From assembly GCA_004369085.1 (NCBI GenBank), contig ML210355.1:1-51149 (forward strand): a stretch of DNA of 51,149 nucleotides. Reading direction: 5' to 3'. Below are positions 21,263-33,124 of the stretch, piece by piece (position 1 is the first letter of the stretch; each line of letters begins with the position of its first letter). The stretch is from Coprinopsis marcescibilis (lineage: Eukaryota; Basidiomycota; Agaricomycetes; Agaricales; Psathyrellaceae). The position numbers were made by a program, and so were the translations under genes. The notes beneath the pieces are model-generated. The model was not told where the DNA came from. It ran no database searches and saw only the letters and a program-made list of their open reading frames with translations.

Positions 21263-23504
21263 ATGAATTTCGATGACTCAAAGCCCATAATCTTCGATGA
21301 CTGGGTTTTCCCCAACCTCACTCAGACGTGGGACGGGATAAACCAGACAGAGCTTAAGAGTTACAAAAAGGCTTTCTGTGCCAACCCCCCGGATAACCCA
21401 GCGACCGAAGGATTCAAGGTAGACTGTCCATTTGGTCCCTGCCCAAACCCTGATGTTACGGGTATTGGGTCCCAAGTCTCGAGTAAGTGTTTTGTCTTTA
21501 ATTCCTCTGGCTTTTGGCTAATCCATGGATGTCAGTCTATGTTACGACGATAGTATATGGTGCGCTTTTACACCCGCCAAGTTAATGTGTTGCCCCACAT
21601 CTCACTCGTTTACGTCCGACCCAGCTCTCGCAGTCCTCTACATGCCACACATGGGCAGGCCCATGACGTATGCTCACTTGAGCGTCATTTACTCTCTCAT
21701 GATCGCCGCGCTTGTCTGCGTCCTCAAAACGGACCTCACTAACAGTGACGGCGTCTTCGTTCTGGTGTGTGTTGCGTCGCCATCCTCGATCTACCTCTGG
21801 TTCCTGTCAGTCGCATCGATCTGGAAGCCCGAACTTTTTCCAGTGGAGAAGGAAAACAAGAAGAAATCCAAGGAGGTCCACGCCTTGCGTGTGGCCTCTC
21901 TTGCCAGTCTAGGCTTCTTCATCGCCCTTGTCTGCGTCATGTTCGTTCCCTCGGAGAAAATCAAGTTCGCCCAGGAGGATTGCACGAAAGAGTTCGGTAC
22001 CTCAGTCTGGTTCAACATCGTCTGGGTCCTTCCGATTGCTGTGCAATCTCTGGGCAACGTGTTTTTCTTCTTTTTGGCCATGTTTCTGTGCTGGTTGTGG
22101 ACACGTAGGAGTTCGTATGAGATACCGCCCCCGTAAGTTGGTTCGTAAGGTCTTGCGGCCGTTCTCTTCTCACTTGAGCATTAATGTTTAGGTCGAAGCT
22201 AACTAAATCCGATGACATTGAGGAGAAGATCTACACCAGGACGCACCGTGTCGATCTTATCACATGGACGGAGCGCATCCTATCTGACCAGCTTCCTGAT
22301 TTTATGAGTCCAACACTCGCCCGGTGCATAGCCACTGTCCTTCAAATGCTGGTTCTGCCGTCCCTAAATACCATAGCGCCAACACTCGAGAACATGGTTG
22401 CCTTTGTAATCTTGGCATTTGGGTGTTTCAAAGAAGGTGCTCGACCAGGGGCCAGCCCCGCTAAAGTTTACACACTGCGTGTTCTGTGCGTCAATCCTTC
22501 AAACTATTTTCTCTGAGAAATGACATTGACTCTGTCGTTTATTACAGATTCCTTCTTCTCGTGGTGGCCACTGGCGTTGCTCACTGGTTCATCTCGGTGA
22601 CGCCGTCTATACCGGACATTGTTCTGTTCGTATTCACCTGCACCGTCGCGGCCTGGTGCGGTCGAAACTTTACATACCGGAATATGAAGGTGGTTCTACC
22701 CATTCTATTGTAAGTGTCAAGGCATACTAGAGGTGGTAGTCGGGTCTCTGACTGTATACCCCCAGCATTGTTCTCTATGCGAGCTCTGTGGTTGTGAATG
22801 TGTTTATGTTCTTCATGGGCTCCCCAGATGCGTTTGCCACGAACTCAAGCGAACCAGAGCCTCTTCCGGAAGATGCTTCACCAGATGATAAAGAGGAAGC
22901 GGAATTTGTGCAAGAGCTTGCTTATTTCATGGTTAGCATGGCGACCACCTCGATCTGGTTTATCCTGTGGTCCGCCACATCCTTCTGGTCCTCCAACGTC
23001 CGACTTTCATTGAGCGAGTTCATGTAAGAGGTTTTACTGTTCTTCTGTTGTTCGAAACTCTGAGCATTACGACAGCGACGGAATTTTTGCTCGTGGACAT
23101 CTCCTCAAGTTCTTTGCTGGCATTGCGCTTCCTCATATTCTGTGGATACAAGCTGCCGACGGATCCAACCCGGAGTATGCGGAAGAAGCAGACATGAATT
23201 TCGGACAGGTGAGCATACCGTGAACCAAGCCTTGAAAACTGGCGTTAATATTTTGATGTAGATCTTTTCTTTGATTGTATCTGCGGTCACGGTTCTCACT
23301 CTTCTTGACGAGGCCATCACCGTCAAGCGTCCCATCTGGGCGGCAGTGTTCCTGTCACGCAAGGTACCCGAAACAAACAGTATCGAAGATATGATGTCCG
23401 GACAAGGTGGGAGGTATGGCTTTGGTGCAGAGGCGTCTATTGCCCCCCGGAGCAGACCAGCGGCTGTCCCAGAGAAATCTTCTGCCCTCGAGTACAATGT
23501 CTAG
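21263..23504 (+). CDS. Polytopic membrane protein A (uncharacterised fungal family)
   Basis: Eight exons (21263-21482, 21536-21559, 21625-22132, 22192-22485, 22548-22709, 22766-23023, 23077-23218, 23262-23504) join to 616 residues. The model is supported by copy B at 27493, which has the same intron number, positions and phases, including a 24-nt second exon. The N-terminal region carries Cys-containing motifs and PNPDVTGIGSQVSS just before the first helix. About eleven hydrophobic segments follow, with GRPMTYAHLSVIYSLMIAAL and a charged loop EKENKKKSKEVHALR between them. The last exon encodes VKRPIWAAVFLSRK. No enzyme or transporter motif is recognised and no function is assigned. A damaged duplicate of its 3' end lies 250 bp downstream (23748-23860). 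Confidence 0.82.
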
Positions 23505-24926
23505 AAGGCCATAATTGCGTTTCTGTTTTAGATCGTTCCTTCGTGTCACAATCATTAATTACTTCATGCACATCACTTACTGTCGTCTGCTTAAATTAAG
23601 TAGCTTGATCCACATTTCTTCCTTCCACGTTGTGCCATCGATTGTTGGTCAAGGATATTTATTTGCTGAGATTGAACTGCGAGGGTAAATAGTTATGGAC
23701 TACGTTCCCTGCCAAACTGTCTGTATCTCTGCGTCATGATTCGTGAGATGGTGGGAGCTGGTTACGAATTTGGTGCAAAAGCGTCACTGCGTCGGTCGCC
23801 CTGAGGTCTAGGAGACCGGCCATCCCAGAGGAGAAATCTTCCGCCCTAGCGGCTAGAGGATACCATTCAACTTCAAGTATTGCTCTGCCTTCATGCGACA
23901 GTGGATGAAACATCGTCCTGCGAAATTAATCCTCCTCAGAACGGCTGCCTTCCTCTTCCGAGTCACCCTCCCCTTCCGAATCCGAGTCGTCTACGGAAAG
24001 TTCTGCAGCTTGTAAGGTTTATCGAAAGTCCTCGTCTTCGTCTCCCGACTCCTGGCTGACGAGCTCGCATTCCAACACAGCTTCCCATAATTCAGAAAAG
24101 TGTTGAGTGCGGAGATGTAGTTGGCTCGTTACTCGTTCTTCCTGCCTTCAACGAAAAGAGACGCGAGAGGCGTTGCGCGAAAGGTGGTATGGGCAGACTG
24201 TGGTTGTTTTGTGGATTTTGATGCTCTGAGACCTAGTTGTGGATACTCCTAAAGGCAAACAAGTCGTTTACCTATTTGTTTCAGTCTGGTTCTGATCTTA
24301 TTGCTGGCAAGAGGTGTGATGAGATATACTGCTGGGGACCAATATGGAGACTTACAGGCATCAAATACAGTCTTTGCGACTTTGAGTGCAGCATCTATGA
24401 TGGCCTCACTACCGAGAACGAACTCTGCGGTATTTTCTAGATGCCTAGTGAGATCCGAGAGTGCGGTCTGTGAGACAAACGACACTTGCAACTAGACAGA
24501 CCTAGACGATTACGGTGGAACTTACGAAACAAAAAAACTGGATTGTATTGATGTGTTTGGCAAATGGAAGAATCACAGAATTTGGTGGTCTCCATTTATC
24601 CGAGCCTTATGATTTGGCAAATGGAATGGAATACTACTCGGTTGTCTCCATTTCTCCGAATATCTTATTACGGGACTTACTCCACAACAACAGTGCTCGC
24701 AACGAACCCCGGTTTCCACAGTTTCTCAAGCCCGACGAGCACAAGGACTTGCGTGCGTTGAGAGAACAATAGACGACCTTTGTTCTTCACCAAGTCTATA
24801 AAACCAACAGCGCTCAGAGGATGTTGGACTATCGCTTGACTGCGATTTCCAGCATTTTATTTCCAGAGCCGCTAGTCGTGCTCTTCTGGTTGACTTTTTA
24901 TCACTTTCTCTTTCTTTCACACAAAT
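23505..24926. other. Intergenic with decayed coding traces
   Basis: Besides the gene A fragment, the - strand from about 24140 to 23931 reads as an acidic protein end (SQESGDEDEDF, then DDSDSEGEGDSEEEGSRSEED before a stop), but only with frame changes. Another - strand exon-like frame covers about 24345-24491 (LENTAEFVLGSEAIIDAAL). Both look like remnants rather than working genes. Confidence 0.35.
23748..23860 (+). pseudogene. Partial duplicate of the 3' end of membrane gene A
   Basis: This stretch aligns with 23408-23490 in the last exon of gene A: both contain ggtggga, then tttggtgca, then ccatcccagag or tgtcccagag, then gaaatcttc and cgccct or tgccct. The duplicate has indels and stops, so it is a decayed fragment. 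It suggests that a further copy once existed between genes A and B. Confidence 0.6.
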
Positions 24927-25862
24927 ATGGTTGCTGGACTTTCAAAGGCCGTCACTCTGTACCTCGCCCCCATGCTAGGCCTGGCTGCCACGCTTCTGTC
25001 ACTCTTTGCCTTTCTCGCCCCTACGCTCATGCTTCACGATCGCGTAACCCTGCTGGTTGTGTCTCCTTCCACCGCCCTATCACAACCTGGACCTTCGCGC
25101 TCGATCGACGGACCGAGTGTGTTTCTTGGTGTTCTAGGTGCTTGAGTCTAATTGAAGTACTCCTGTCTTCTATCTTGCTAATGAAATTCGACGTAGGATC
25201 ATGCTCCAGGCCAAGCAGCAACGCTAGCATCACCTGCATCTCGCCAGCCCTCGAACCCGAATTCGGTAAGTCCATAAACAGCAGCAATACGCAACATTCC
25301 ACTGGCTAACGGACATACGCATCAGATTTACGTGTGTTACCGACTAATGCACCTCGACTACTGCTTTCAGCCCCATCTGCGGCAACCCCTGCTTTCATTG
25401 CCGTCGCCCTGGCCTTCTCTCTGGTTTTCTTGATCACGTTCTCCCTTATTTCATTCAGGGACAAGATGCCAGGTAAAGCTTCTGGGTTGCTGGGCACTCC
25501 ACTCCTGCATCAACTATCTGCCTGGATTGGCGTCTTTGGTTTCATGATCGGTGAGGAAAGCGCCGGCGACAATCCTTAGGATCAAACTAATTTGTGTTTA
25601 GGGCTCACTGCCTTCTTAATTGTTCGCATGTGGTTCGGCAAAGCCGTCAAGGATTTCAACGCCACTATTCTTGAACAAGGCGCTCAGGGGCCTAAAATCA
25701 TTGCAGAAATAGGCAATGGATTCACCAGTATGTCCTTGAATGGCGTCACTTTTGACAGGGGGGATTGATTTCACAATTATAGTGGTATACGTTGCATACG
25801 CATTCTACGCGGTTCCTATAATAAGCTCGTTGACGAAGTTCAATGTCAAGCTCACGAAGTAA
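24927..25862 (+). CDS. Four-helix SUR7/PalI-like membrane protein
   Basis: Exons 24927-25137, 25197-25265, 25326-25550, 25602-25727 and 25783-25862 join in frame to 236 residues. The layout is one N-terminal helix (LAPMLGLAATLLSLFAFLAP), an extracellular loop with FLGVLGSC and a second Cys (ITCISPA), and three more helices (FIAVALAFSLVFLITFSLI; a segment with AWIGVFGFMIGLTAFLIV; VYVAYAFYAVPII). This resembles the SUR7/PalI (claudin-like) family of plasma-membrane organisers and pH-sensing partners. The Gly-x-x-Gly-x-Cys loop motif supports the match. Family membership is likely; the specific role is not known. It lies between the two copies of the polytopic membrane gene. Confidence 0.78.
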
Positions 25863-27492
25863 CAGCCGGCCAAGACACGGACCTCATCTCGATTTCAATC
25901 ACCATACAATAACATGTACCTAATACAAGCTATCCCTTATCCTTTAATGACGCTGAATTTCCTACTCCGGTCGGGGAATAATCGTACCTTTCGAAGCACG
26001 CTTCTCTTTGAGGGAATCTTCATTCCCTACAGAGAGCTTGTGGACACCTGCAATAGTGATCCCTGCGCAGTCTTCCTTCCGCTGTCTTCACCTGCACCAG
26101 GTCTGAGAGCTCCTTTTCTGGTTTAACTCCCCCGGTATGCCGTCGACTTTACAGGTCTTTGACACACTTGGCCGCGAGTCCAGAGAACCAATCCCGCAAA
26201 ATGCCTGCCAGGCATACACGATGCCAAGGTAATTCTCGGCCTCCTCACTGAAGATTGAGAAAACTGTGCCGGAGCGGCCTCTATGGTAAAGGAACTCCAC
26301 CTGATGATGCATTTACTCAGCCAGAGATCTTCGCCTATAGCTGCGGTTCTGAGATCTGACTTGGCGTGTAATGCAACCAAAACGCCTCCGTGTGTCAAAC
26401 GCACTCACAGAGTGCAGCGCCCAATGGCTTCGATCCCCATTGTCACCATGGAGCCCGAAGTCATTACTTCACTTTCGAATATAGGCCTGAGTATCTGCCT
26501 ACGTACTAGCTCAACCAGAACCAGCCAAAGTTGGCCAAAGCGCAGAGCCGCATCGGTAATTACACGCTGTTCAGATTGTCACATAGAAGGGGGGAAACAT
26601 CACTCAGGCTGGTATTGAGTATACACCGGGGGCATATCAGCAAAACACCACCTCAAGGCGATTAATCGTTCGGGTCGTACAACGCGACGTTAGTGATGAA
26701 TCACGTCCCCGATTAAGCCAATAGTAGCTTCGCCGATGAACGCATGCGGGTATTAATCGATACCGCGATTAAACGTTGAAACAAAGGTACCCGTGAGTAT
26801 CAGTGTCACGGGCTCACAGATAGAGTATCCGGCATGGATACTAGTTATGTCTTACATATCGACATATAAGCTCAGATAGGCAGGGAGCGTTCGTTTGATA
26901 TAATGTATTTAGTTTGGATGTCCGAGCTGAGAGGTCAGGTAACAGAGCACAGTGACTCAGTCAGCCGTCACACAACAATTTCTGCCTTTTTTGAGCTCAG
27001 TCGTGGCTCGGCAAATGTGCCTTGCGTTGTTCTGCCATAAACGTTGAAGTTAACGTGGACCATGGACACAGAGATAAGTTGCTTTACTATTTAGTCACAC
27101 CCTTCTAAATCGTTCTCGATCAATACGGTCAAGATCGGTCCTTGGCAGCTCAATCCGTCACCTCCGTTTCTCGTTAACTTTCTGAGTCCCTCTCTGAGGA
27201 TGGTGGCAACAGAGGCTGAGAGTGAGCCCATCACAATATCCCTTCTCATGCTTAGATCACCGTCGCAACTTTGATGATACATACGTAAGTCAGGCAAAGG
27301 ATAGACGGTAACACGTACTGAACATTGCGTGCATGGGCGCTGAGCTTATTCACACGCGTACGCCTCGGGGTAAATAAAGCGCCCATTTGTGAATCAGTCC
27401 GGACACCCCGAAGATGTATATATAACATCCGGTGTTCTGAAAAACGAAGCAAAGCCCCAGCTTTCTGACTGTCCTTTTTCTCTCAACCCCCC
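25863..27492. other. Intergenic, no gene recognised
   Basis: 1.6 kb with short frames only. The segment 26659-26772 contains four CGATTAA/TTAATCG motifs, one as the palindrome CGATTAATCG. The last few hundred bases should hold the promoter of membrane gene B. Confidence 0.4.
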
Positions 27493-29721
27493 ATGACTAC
27501 GCTCATCGATTTCGATGGCGTAGACCTTAGTGCATTGCTTGTTGACCGTCCAAACATTACTTTCGCATGGGACCGGAACGACAGTATCTTCCGCAGCGGC
27601 GAGATGAACAAGTTGTATTTCAAGGCCTTCTGCGTGGACCCGCCGAAGGATGAGTGTTTCCAACCTTGCCCCAATACGGATGTTACAGGAATCGGGTCTC
27701 AAATTTCCAGTGAGCCCCCATCCACCTCTTTGTATCCCGACAGACCGATGAGACGTCCTGTATTTAGCATACATCACCAGCATTGCGTTCGGTGAGTCGG
27801 AAGAGTTACATCGCAAATAAAGTTGCTGGTATTCAAACACGATCATCTACTAGCAATCGTTATCTGGTACATTCCATGGATGGGCAGGCCCATGCTATAT
27901 GCACATCTCAGCGTCATTTACTCCCTGATGATTGCTGCGTTGGTGTGCATCCTCAAGACAGAGCTGACTCAGAATGACGGGATCTTCATTCTAGTATCTG
28001 TCGCCTCGCCTTCAACGCTATACCTGTGGTACCTCACAGTCATCTCCTGCTGGAACCCGGAACGCTTTCCTATTGAAAAGGAGAACAAACGGAAGTCGAT
28101 CGAGGTTCATATTCTTCGATTTGTATCCCTTGCGAGCCTCGCCTTTGAGATAGCTCTCGTTTGTGTTATGTATGTCCCCTCGGAAGCCATCAGCTTTTCC
28201 CAGCCTGCGTGCAGCAAGGGGTTTGGCATGGACATGTGGTTTAACATCGTCTGGATGTTACCTTTTGCCCTTCAAACCACTGCTACAGCCATTATATTCT
28301 TCGTCGCAATGTGTCTGTGTTGGCTTTGGACGCTCAGACGGGGATACGAGGTTCCAGAGTAGGTGATTTGTTTTTGATCTCCCATCCCATTCAGAGTCTA
28401 ACATGTGATGTTGAGCTAGCTCATCGAAGCTCACGCAGCCGGACGAGATGGACGAGAAGATCTACACGCGTACGCCTAGGGTCGACCTGGTAACTTGGAC
28501 GGAGCGGATCCTCATGGACGCATACCCGGATTTCATGAGCCCTGCTCTTGCGACGTCCATTGTTACAGTCCTCCAGCTCCTTGTTATCCCCTCCTTGATT
28601 CTGTACCCTACTCCGGAGAACATTGGCGGGTGGCTCATTCTAGCATTCGGCTGCTTCAGGGAGCGTCCACGTCCCGGCACCAGCACCTGGAAGGTTTACA
28701 GTCTCCGTATCGTGTACGTGCAGTTATACCCAATGTGTACGGATACTCACCTTCGGTATCTTCGTCTCGTAGATTCTTGTTATGCATGGCGGTAGTGGTT
28801 GTAGCTTCGGCTATCTTCACTCCCCTCCCTCTACCATCCATCCCCGATGCAACCCTTTTCTTTTTGGCCTGCACCGTTGTCGTATGGAGCTTGCGCAACT
28901 TCACCTCTGGAAATATGAGATATTTCCTTCCACCTTTGGTGTAAGTGCCAATCAGTATCCGAGTCTGCCTTCCACTTCTAACGACAAATTATGATAGGAT
29001 CATTCTCGTATCGGGCGCGATTGTGATAAACGTTTTCCTCTGGGTATTGGGCTCGCCAAATGCGTTCTCCCCGCCGAAAACTCTCAATTTCAAAGAGGGC
29101 ACTCCTCCAGAAGTCCAAAAGAAAATCATGAAAGCCCAATCTCTTTCGTTCATCAACCATTTCATGATTACGATGGTAACATTCTCGAACTGGTTCATCT
29201 TATGGTGCTCCACTGCGTTCTGGGCTGCGAAGACGTATCCTTCTTTCCGTGAATTCATGTGAGTCCTGTGTCTGGCTGTACATACACCTTTATCTTATTA
29301 GAGATACTCTCAGTGACGGTGTTTTCTATCGAGCACACATCCTCAAGTTCTCCATTGTTGTGGCTTCACCCATGATCATATGGATTCAAGCGTGCAATGG
29401 GTCCAATCCCACCGATTCCTTCGACCTCAACTTTGGCCAGGTAAGCGCTCGTTGTTGGTACAGGAACAAACAGCTAATAAAAGCGGCATTTCATTACAGA
29501 TATTCTCATTGATTGTCTCCTTGGTTACAATCATCACCATTTTGGACGAGGCGAAGCAGGTCAAGCGCCCTGTTTGGGCAGCTGTTTTCTTCTCTCGCAG
29601 AATGCCAGATCCCAACGAGCTGGAAACACTCACACAGGCGACAGGGAGCTACGCATATGGCGCAGAAGCAACCATTGCACCGAGGACGAGGATGGAGGAT
29701 AGTTATTATACCGCGCCGTGA
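27493..29721 (+). CDS. Polytopic membrane protein B (paralogue of A)
   Basis: Eight exons (27493-27709, 27768-27791, 27854-28358, 28420-28713, 28773-28940, 28998-29258, 29302-29440, 29500-29721) join to 609 residues. Exon 2 is 24 nt and exon 4 is 294 nt, exactly as in gene A, and intron phases agree. Shared landmarks are PNTDVTGIGSQISS, GRPMLYAHLSVIYSLMIAAL, EKENKRKSIEVHILR, VDLVTWTERIL, ILAFGCFRE and VKRPVWAAVFFSRR. About eleven hydrophobic segments are predicted by eye. Loops differ more than helices: the loop near 29080 has a Pro/Lys-rich stretch where gene A has an acidic one. Function is unknown. The two copies lie in the same direction, 4 kb apart. Confidence 0.82.
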
Positions 29722-30261
29722 TCCACATTTTTCTCGGAGTCCACTGGTTCGTTCCTCCAGTGATTCGTTGAACACAACGTCTGAACTCCCAGAGGTAGTA
29801 CGTACTGATAATGTCACACGCATATTTGAAACGAACGCTATTGGGGCGCTCTAAAGTTGTGCCAGAGGGTGAGCAACGGTAAACGTAGAGTAAAGAGCGT
29901 CCATAGCTCGTGTAGCTTGATCGGTTTCACGTTGATCTTTGTTTTCATGAGCGCTGAGATCATAGCGCGCCCGTGTCACTATTAGTAGTAGCTTCGCAAC
30001 AATCAGTCGACTTGAAGCCAGAATGATAATATTTGTACACTATGGACATGGTGTTCTTTAATGTTCAGCAACAAGTACCTTGAATTCAACATTTCATGCC
30101 AACATTTGGCCAAGATAGACAACACCCTGCTCATGCTGTTGTACCCACAGCGGGCCTACACCCGATTAAACGAACATCGCCTACAAACCGACAAGTTGCA
30201 GTCTTTGCACATCTATAAAAAGAATGTCAATTCAAAGATCAGAGTATAAATTGAGAAGAAT
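29722..30261. other. Convergent spacer
   Basis: 540 bp between the 3' ends of membrane gene B and the RBR gene. Nothing further seen. Confidence 0.5.
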
Positions 30262-31740
30262 TCAGACCTTCAGGAAGACGGGGAGCCAGTCATTGCATTC
30301 CTCGCACATTCCACCTGACCTTCCTCGCCAGCGATGAGGATCACACTCGTGGTTATATCGGAGATGCTCCACCGTCCGCTGCACCTCCGCTGCAAAGACC
30401 TGAGGTTGCGCCGCCCTTGCCTGCTGACCTCCCACGGCAGCCTCTGCGCGCATCTGAGCAGTCGCGACAAGCCTATTCTCGTCCCACTGCGCACAATCGC
30501 ATCGCTTCCATTCCACACCACACGCATAACAGAACTGCGTCCGGCATCGGCACGTCATATGATTACACCCATGGTGCAGCTCAACGATTGCCGAACACCT
30601 GGGACAAGTCTGCCAGCCCGATTCCTTGGCCAAAACCCGCACTTCCTCGATAGCATCATTCTGCGAGCAGCTATCATTTGGATGTCTAGGCTTTCGACAG
30701 CCAACACACGTCTGCGCGTTGCAGGACTCGCAAGTGGCGACAGCCGGTGTGTCGCTGAAAAGCAGGGTGGACGGTGGACGGGACTTGTGGTCCTCCGCGG
30801 ACCCAAGAAATGTCGAACAAGTTGGCTTGGAGCAGTACACGCGGTCCTGAGCCGGCACCTCGTACTCTCTGCGCTTGACCTCGAAGCTGTTGACGAGGGA
30901 GGGATTCTTGACGTAGAAGCCTAGGTGTGTGGTGGAAACAGGCTTTTGGCAGCACCGAATAGGGTGCAGAGATTCGTCCCGGAGGTAAACCTGGATGAGA
31001 TCGGCCAGACAGGCGGGGCACCAGTAGTGCTCGCAAGTCGTCTCAAGAACCTCTCCCACCCGAAACTGGTCGGTACAGCCAGCACAAGCCACACTGGAAA
31101 ATGAGATGAGGTATGCTGAAAGTCACTTTGCAAACCAAACACACCGTTTGTAGATGTTGGTACTGGGGCCAGGGCGACCACTTGTAGTTTGCTTCACCAC
31201 CTTGTCCCCTGCAGCGGCGCGACTTGTTTTCTCGGGTCTGCTATTACTGTTGGGTCTGCAACCGAGCAAGCAGTCAACACATAGAAAGAACCCGCAATAA
31301 GCCACCCACTGTTCCTCGAAATGCTTTGGGAAATTCTTGTCGTCCCCAACAGCCTTCTGGGCTTCTGTTGGCTGCGGGATGTGAGAACCCTGCTGGAGCA
31401 GCTCTGCTGCACGCCTGTCGGCGGCGGCGGCTTCCTCCATCAGCCTGAAAGCCTCCAAAATACCCGCATCCGTCCTCTGAGCGTTAGTGATACTCTCCGC
31501 AAGTGTTGCATCCTGGTGGAGCTGCTTCCACCCCGATAGCTCCTCGATCTGCAGTCGCAGCGCTACCTCGCTGTCTGGTGGAGCTGCATCAGCACGACCC
31601 TTGCCCTTCAATGTGCAAGAGACCTCTAGAGCGTCCTCTAGCTGCAGCTGAGCAATGAGCAAGGCCGACTCGTGATCGATAAATTCAAGATTATTTGCCA
31701 CGTCATCCAGTCCAGGCAAAATTGAGCCAGCGCTAGTCAT
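30262..31740 (-). CDS. RBR (RING-IBR-RING) E3 ubiquitin ligase
   Basis: Exons 31145-31740 and 30262-31093 (54-57 nt-class intron) join in frame to 475 residues. RBR ligases take ubiquitin onto a RING2 cysteine before passing it to the target. RING1 spans about residues 202-247 (CAGC at its start, TCEHYWCPAC in the middle, CC near the end). The IBR spans about 286-341 (YCSKPTC, CESCNAQTCVGC). RING2 spans about 362-399 (CPRCSAIVELHHGCNHMTC, FCYACG). The catalytic cysteine should be C375 in the HHGCNHMTC motif. The N-terminal 200 residues are Ala/Glu-rich and probably helical. The start was set at the first true ATG (31740); an upstream GTG in frame was ignored. The substrate is unknown. Confidence 0.9.
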
Positions 31741-32138
31741 GATGGTTGCTCGCACGAGTTGAAAAGAGTTGCAGGCAGGTTGTTGCGCGATCCAGCTACA
31801 GACACGGAAGCTGGGGTGCGTGACAACTGCTGGGGATCCGCAGCATTCCAGGCTGTCGCTTTTTATATGGCACAGGTTGATTATCGATGGCGTGTCACAT
31901 AGGCTTTGCGGCTAGCTGGATTTGGAAGCTTGTACAGCAATTGTCAGAATCGTATAGGGTGTCATGTCAAGAATACGTGATATTACAAAATGAACAGCAG
32001 AGCGATGGTATATGGGAGCTTGAATCATAAAAAGGTCGTAACGTTCCTATATGGAACCGTTGTAAGCGAGACGTACTCGCGAAATGTGTCAGTTGGAGGG
32101 TCGTAACTGTCCGTGCCAGTTTGAACGTTCAGCGCCCA
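31741..32138. other. Spacer upstream of the RBR gene
   Basis: 398 bp between two - strand genes; no further gene seen. A tttttatatgg TATA-like stretch lies near 31860, about 120 bp from the RBR start. Confidence 0.35.
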
Positions 32139-33124
32139 TTAGCAGCTGCAGCCGGAGCTTTGGGTCTCGTGGGGGTCCAGTGGGAAGGAATCAGGGTAAT
32201 CGCTAAACCTGCAGAGAAGCGATGAGCACATCATCTGGATGGTTGACCATATCAACGCACAATTGTTCCTCCGACTCTTGTTGCAGTGCCTTGATCGCCA
32301 CTGTCTGGAAAGCTTGTTCGACGTTGATAGCCTCCTTTGCGGACGTCTCAAAGTACGGTAGGTTTCCCTTTGCCTGGCACCACGCCAGCGCACGCTTCTG
32401 AGTGACCTTGTTATGCCGAACATCATCAGAAAACGTTGGAACAGAGATGGTAGCTGCTCACCTGACGCTTAGACTCGTCCACATCGACCTTGTTTCCAAG
32501 GACAACGAAAGGAAACTCTTCTGGTTCATGCGGACTTGATTGTATCAAGAACTCATCACGCCAACTCTCGAGGGCCTGGAATGACTTGGACGAGTTGACG
32601 TCGAATACAAGGACGCAGCAGTCAGCACCACGGTAGAAGGCGACCCCGAGGGATTGGAAGCGTTCTTGACCAGCTGTGTCCCATAGCTAATTCCGTCGAA
32701 GAAGCAGCATGGTCAAGAATAGCAGAGTGAGTAGAGCGCAATTCTACCGAATTGAGGAGAGATGTAGACTAACCTGCATCGTTACTGGGCGCTCCTCGGT
32801 TTCTACTTCTTTTGTAAGGCTATAAATGAAGATCTCAACGGAATTCTCCCAGCCAGGGAGCCTATACTTACAAGTCGGCCCCGATTGTGGCCTTGTATTG
32901 CGTACTGAACCGCTTGTTGACATATTGGTTCATGAGCGACGTCTTTCCGACCCTAGCTTACCCAAAATCAGCCAATGGTACCATAACGCAGCTACCATCG
33001 TTAATCACCCGCTGTCGCCCAAGATTATCACCTATGCAGACCACAGAGAAGCATACCCTGGTTAGTGTACAATGCGTATCAGTGTCATGGCTCTCACCTT
33101 GAGTAGTGCACTTCGAGGCGTCAT
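32139..33124 (-). CDS. YPT7: Rab7-type GTPase Ypt7
   Basis: Seven exons (33098-33124, 33009-33031, 32872-32952, 32774-32819, 32462-32686, 32261-32406, 32139-32208) join to 205 residues, the usual Rab7 length. Ypt7 controls homotypic vacuole fusion and late endosome traffic through the HOPS complex. Visible motifs: P-loop GDSGVGKT (residues 14-21), effector T39 in [21 protein letters not shown] with catalytic Q66, [20 protein letters not shown], and the C-terminal double-geranylgeranyl signal SSGCSC. The 27- and 23-nt first exons were found from the P-loop split (GDSG then VGKTS). The last intron is needed to reach [12 protein letters not shown] before GCSC. Confidence 0.94.

Noticed and set aside
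23692..23740. Very short ATG frame (MDYVPCQTVCISAS) near the gene A fragment, considered as a pheromone
   Set aside because: Only 14 codons, and the cysteine is not four residues from the stop.
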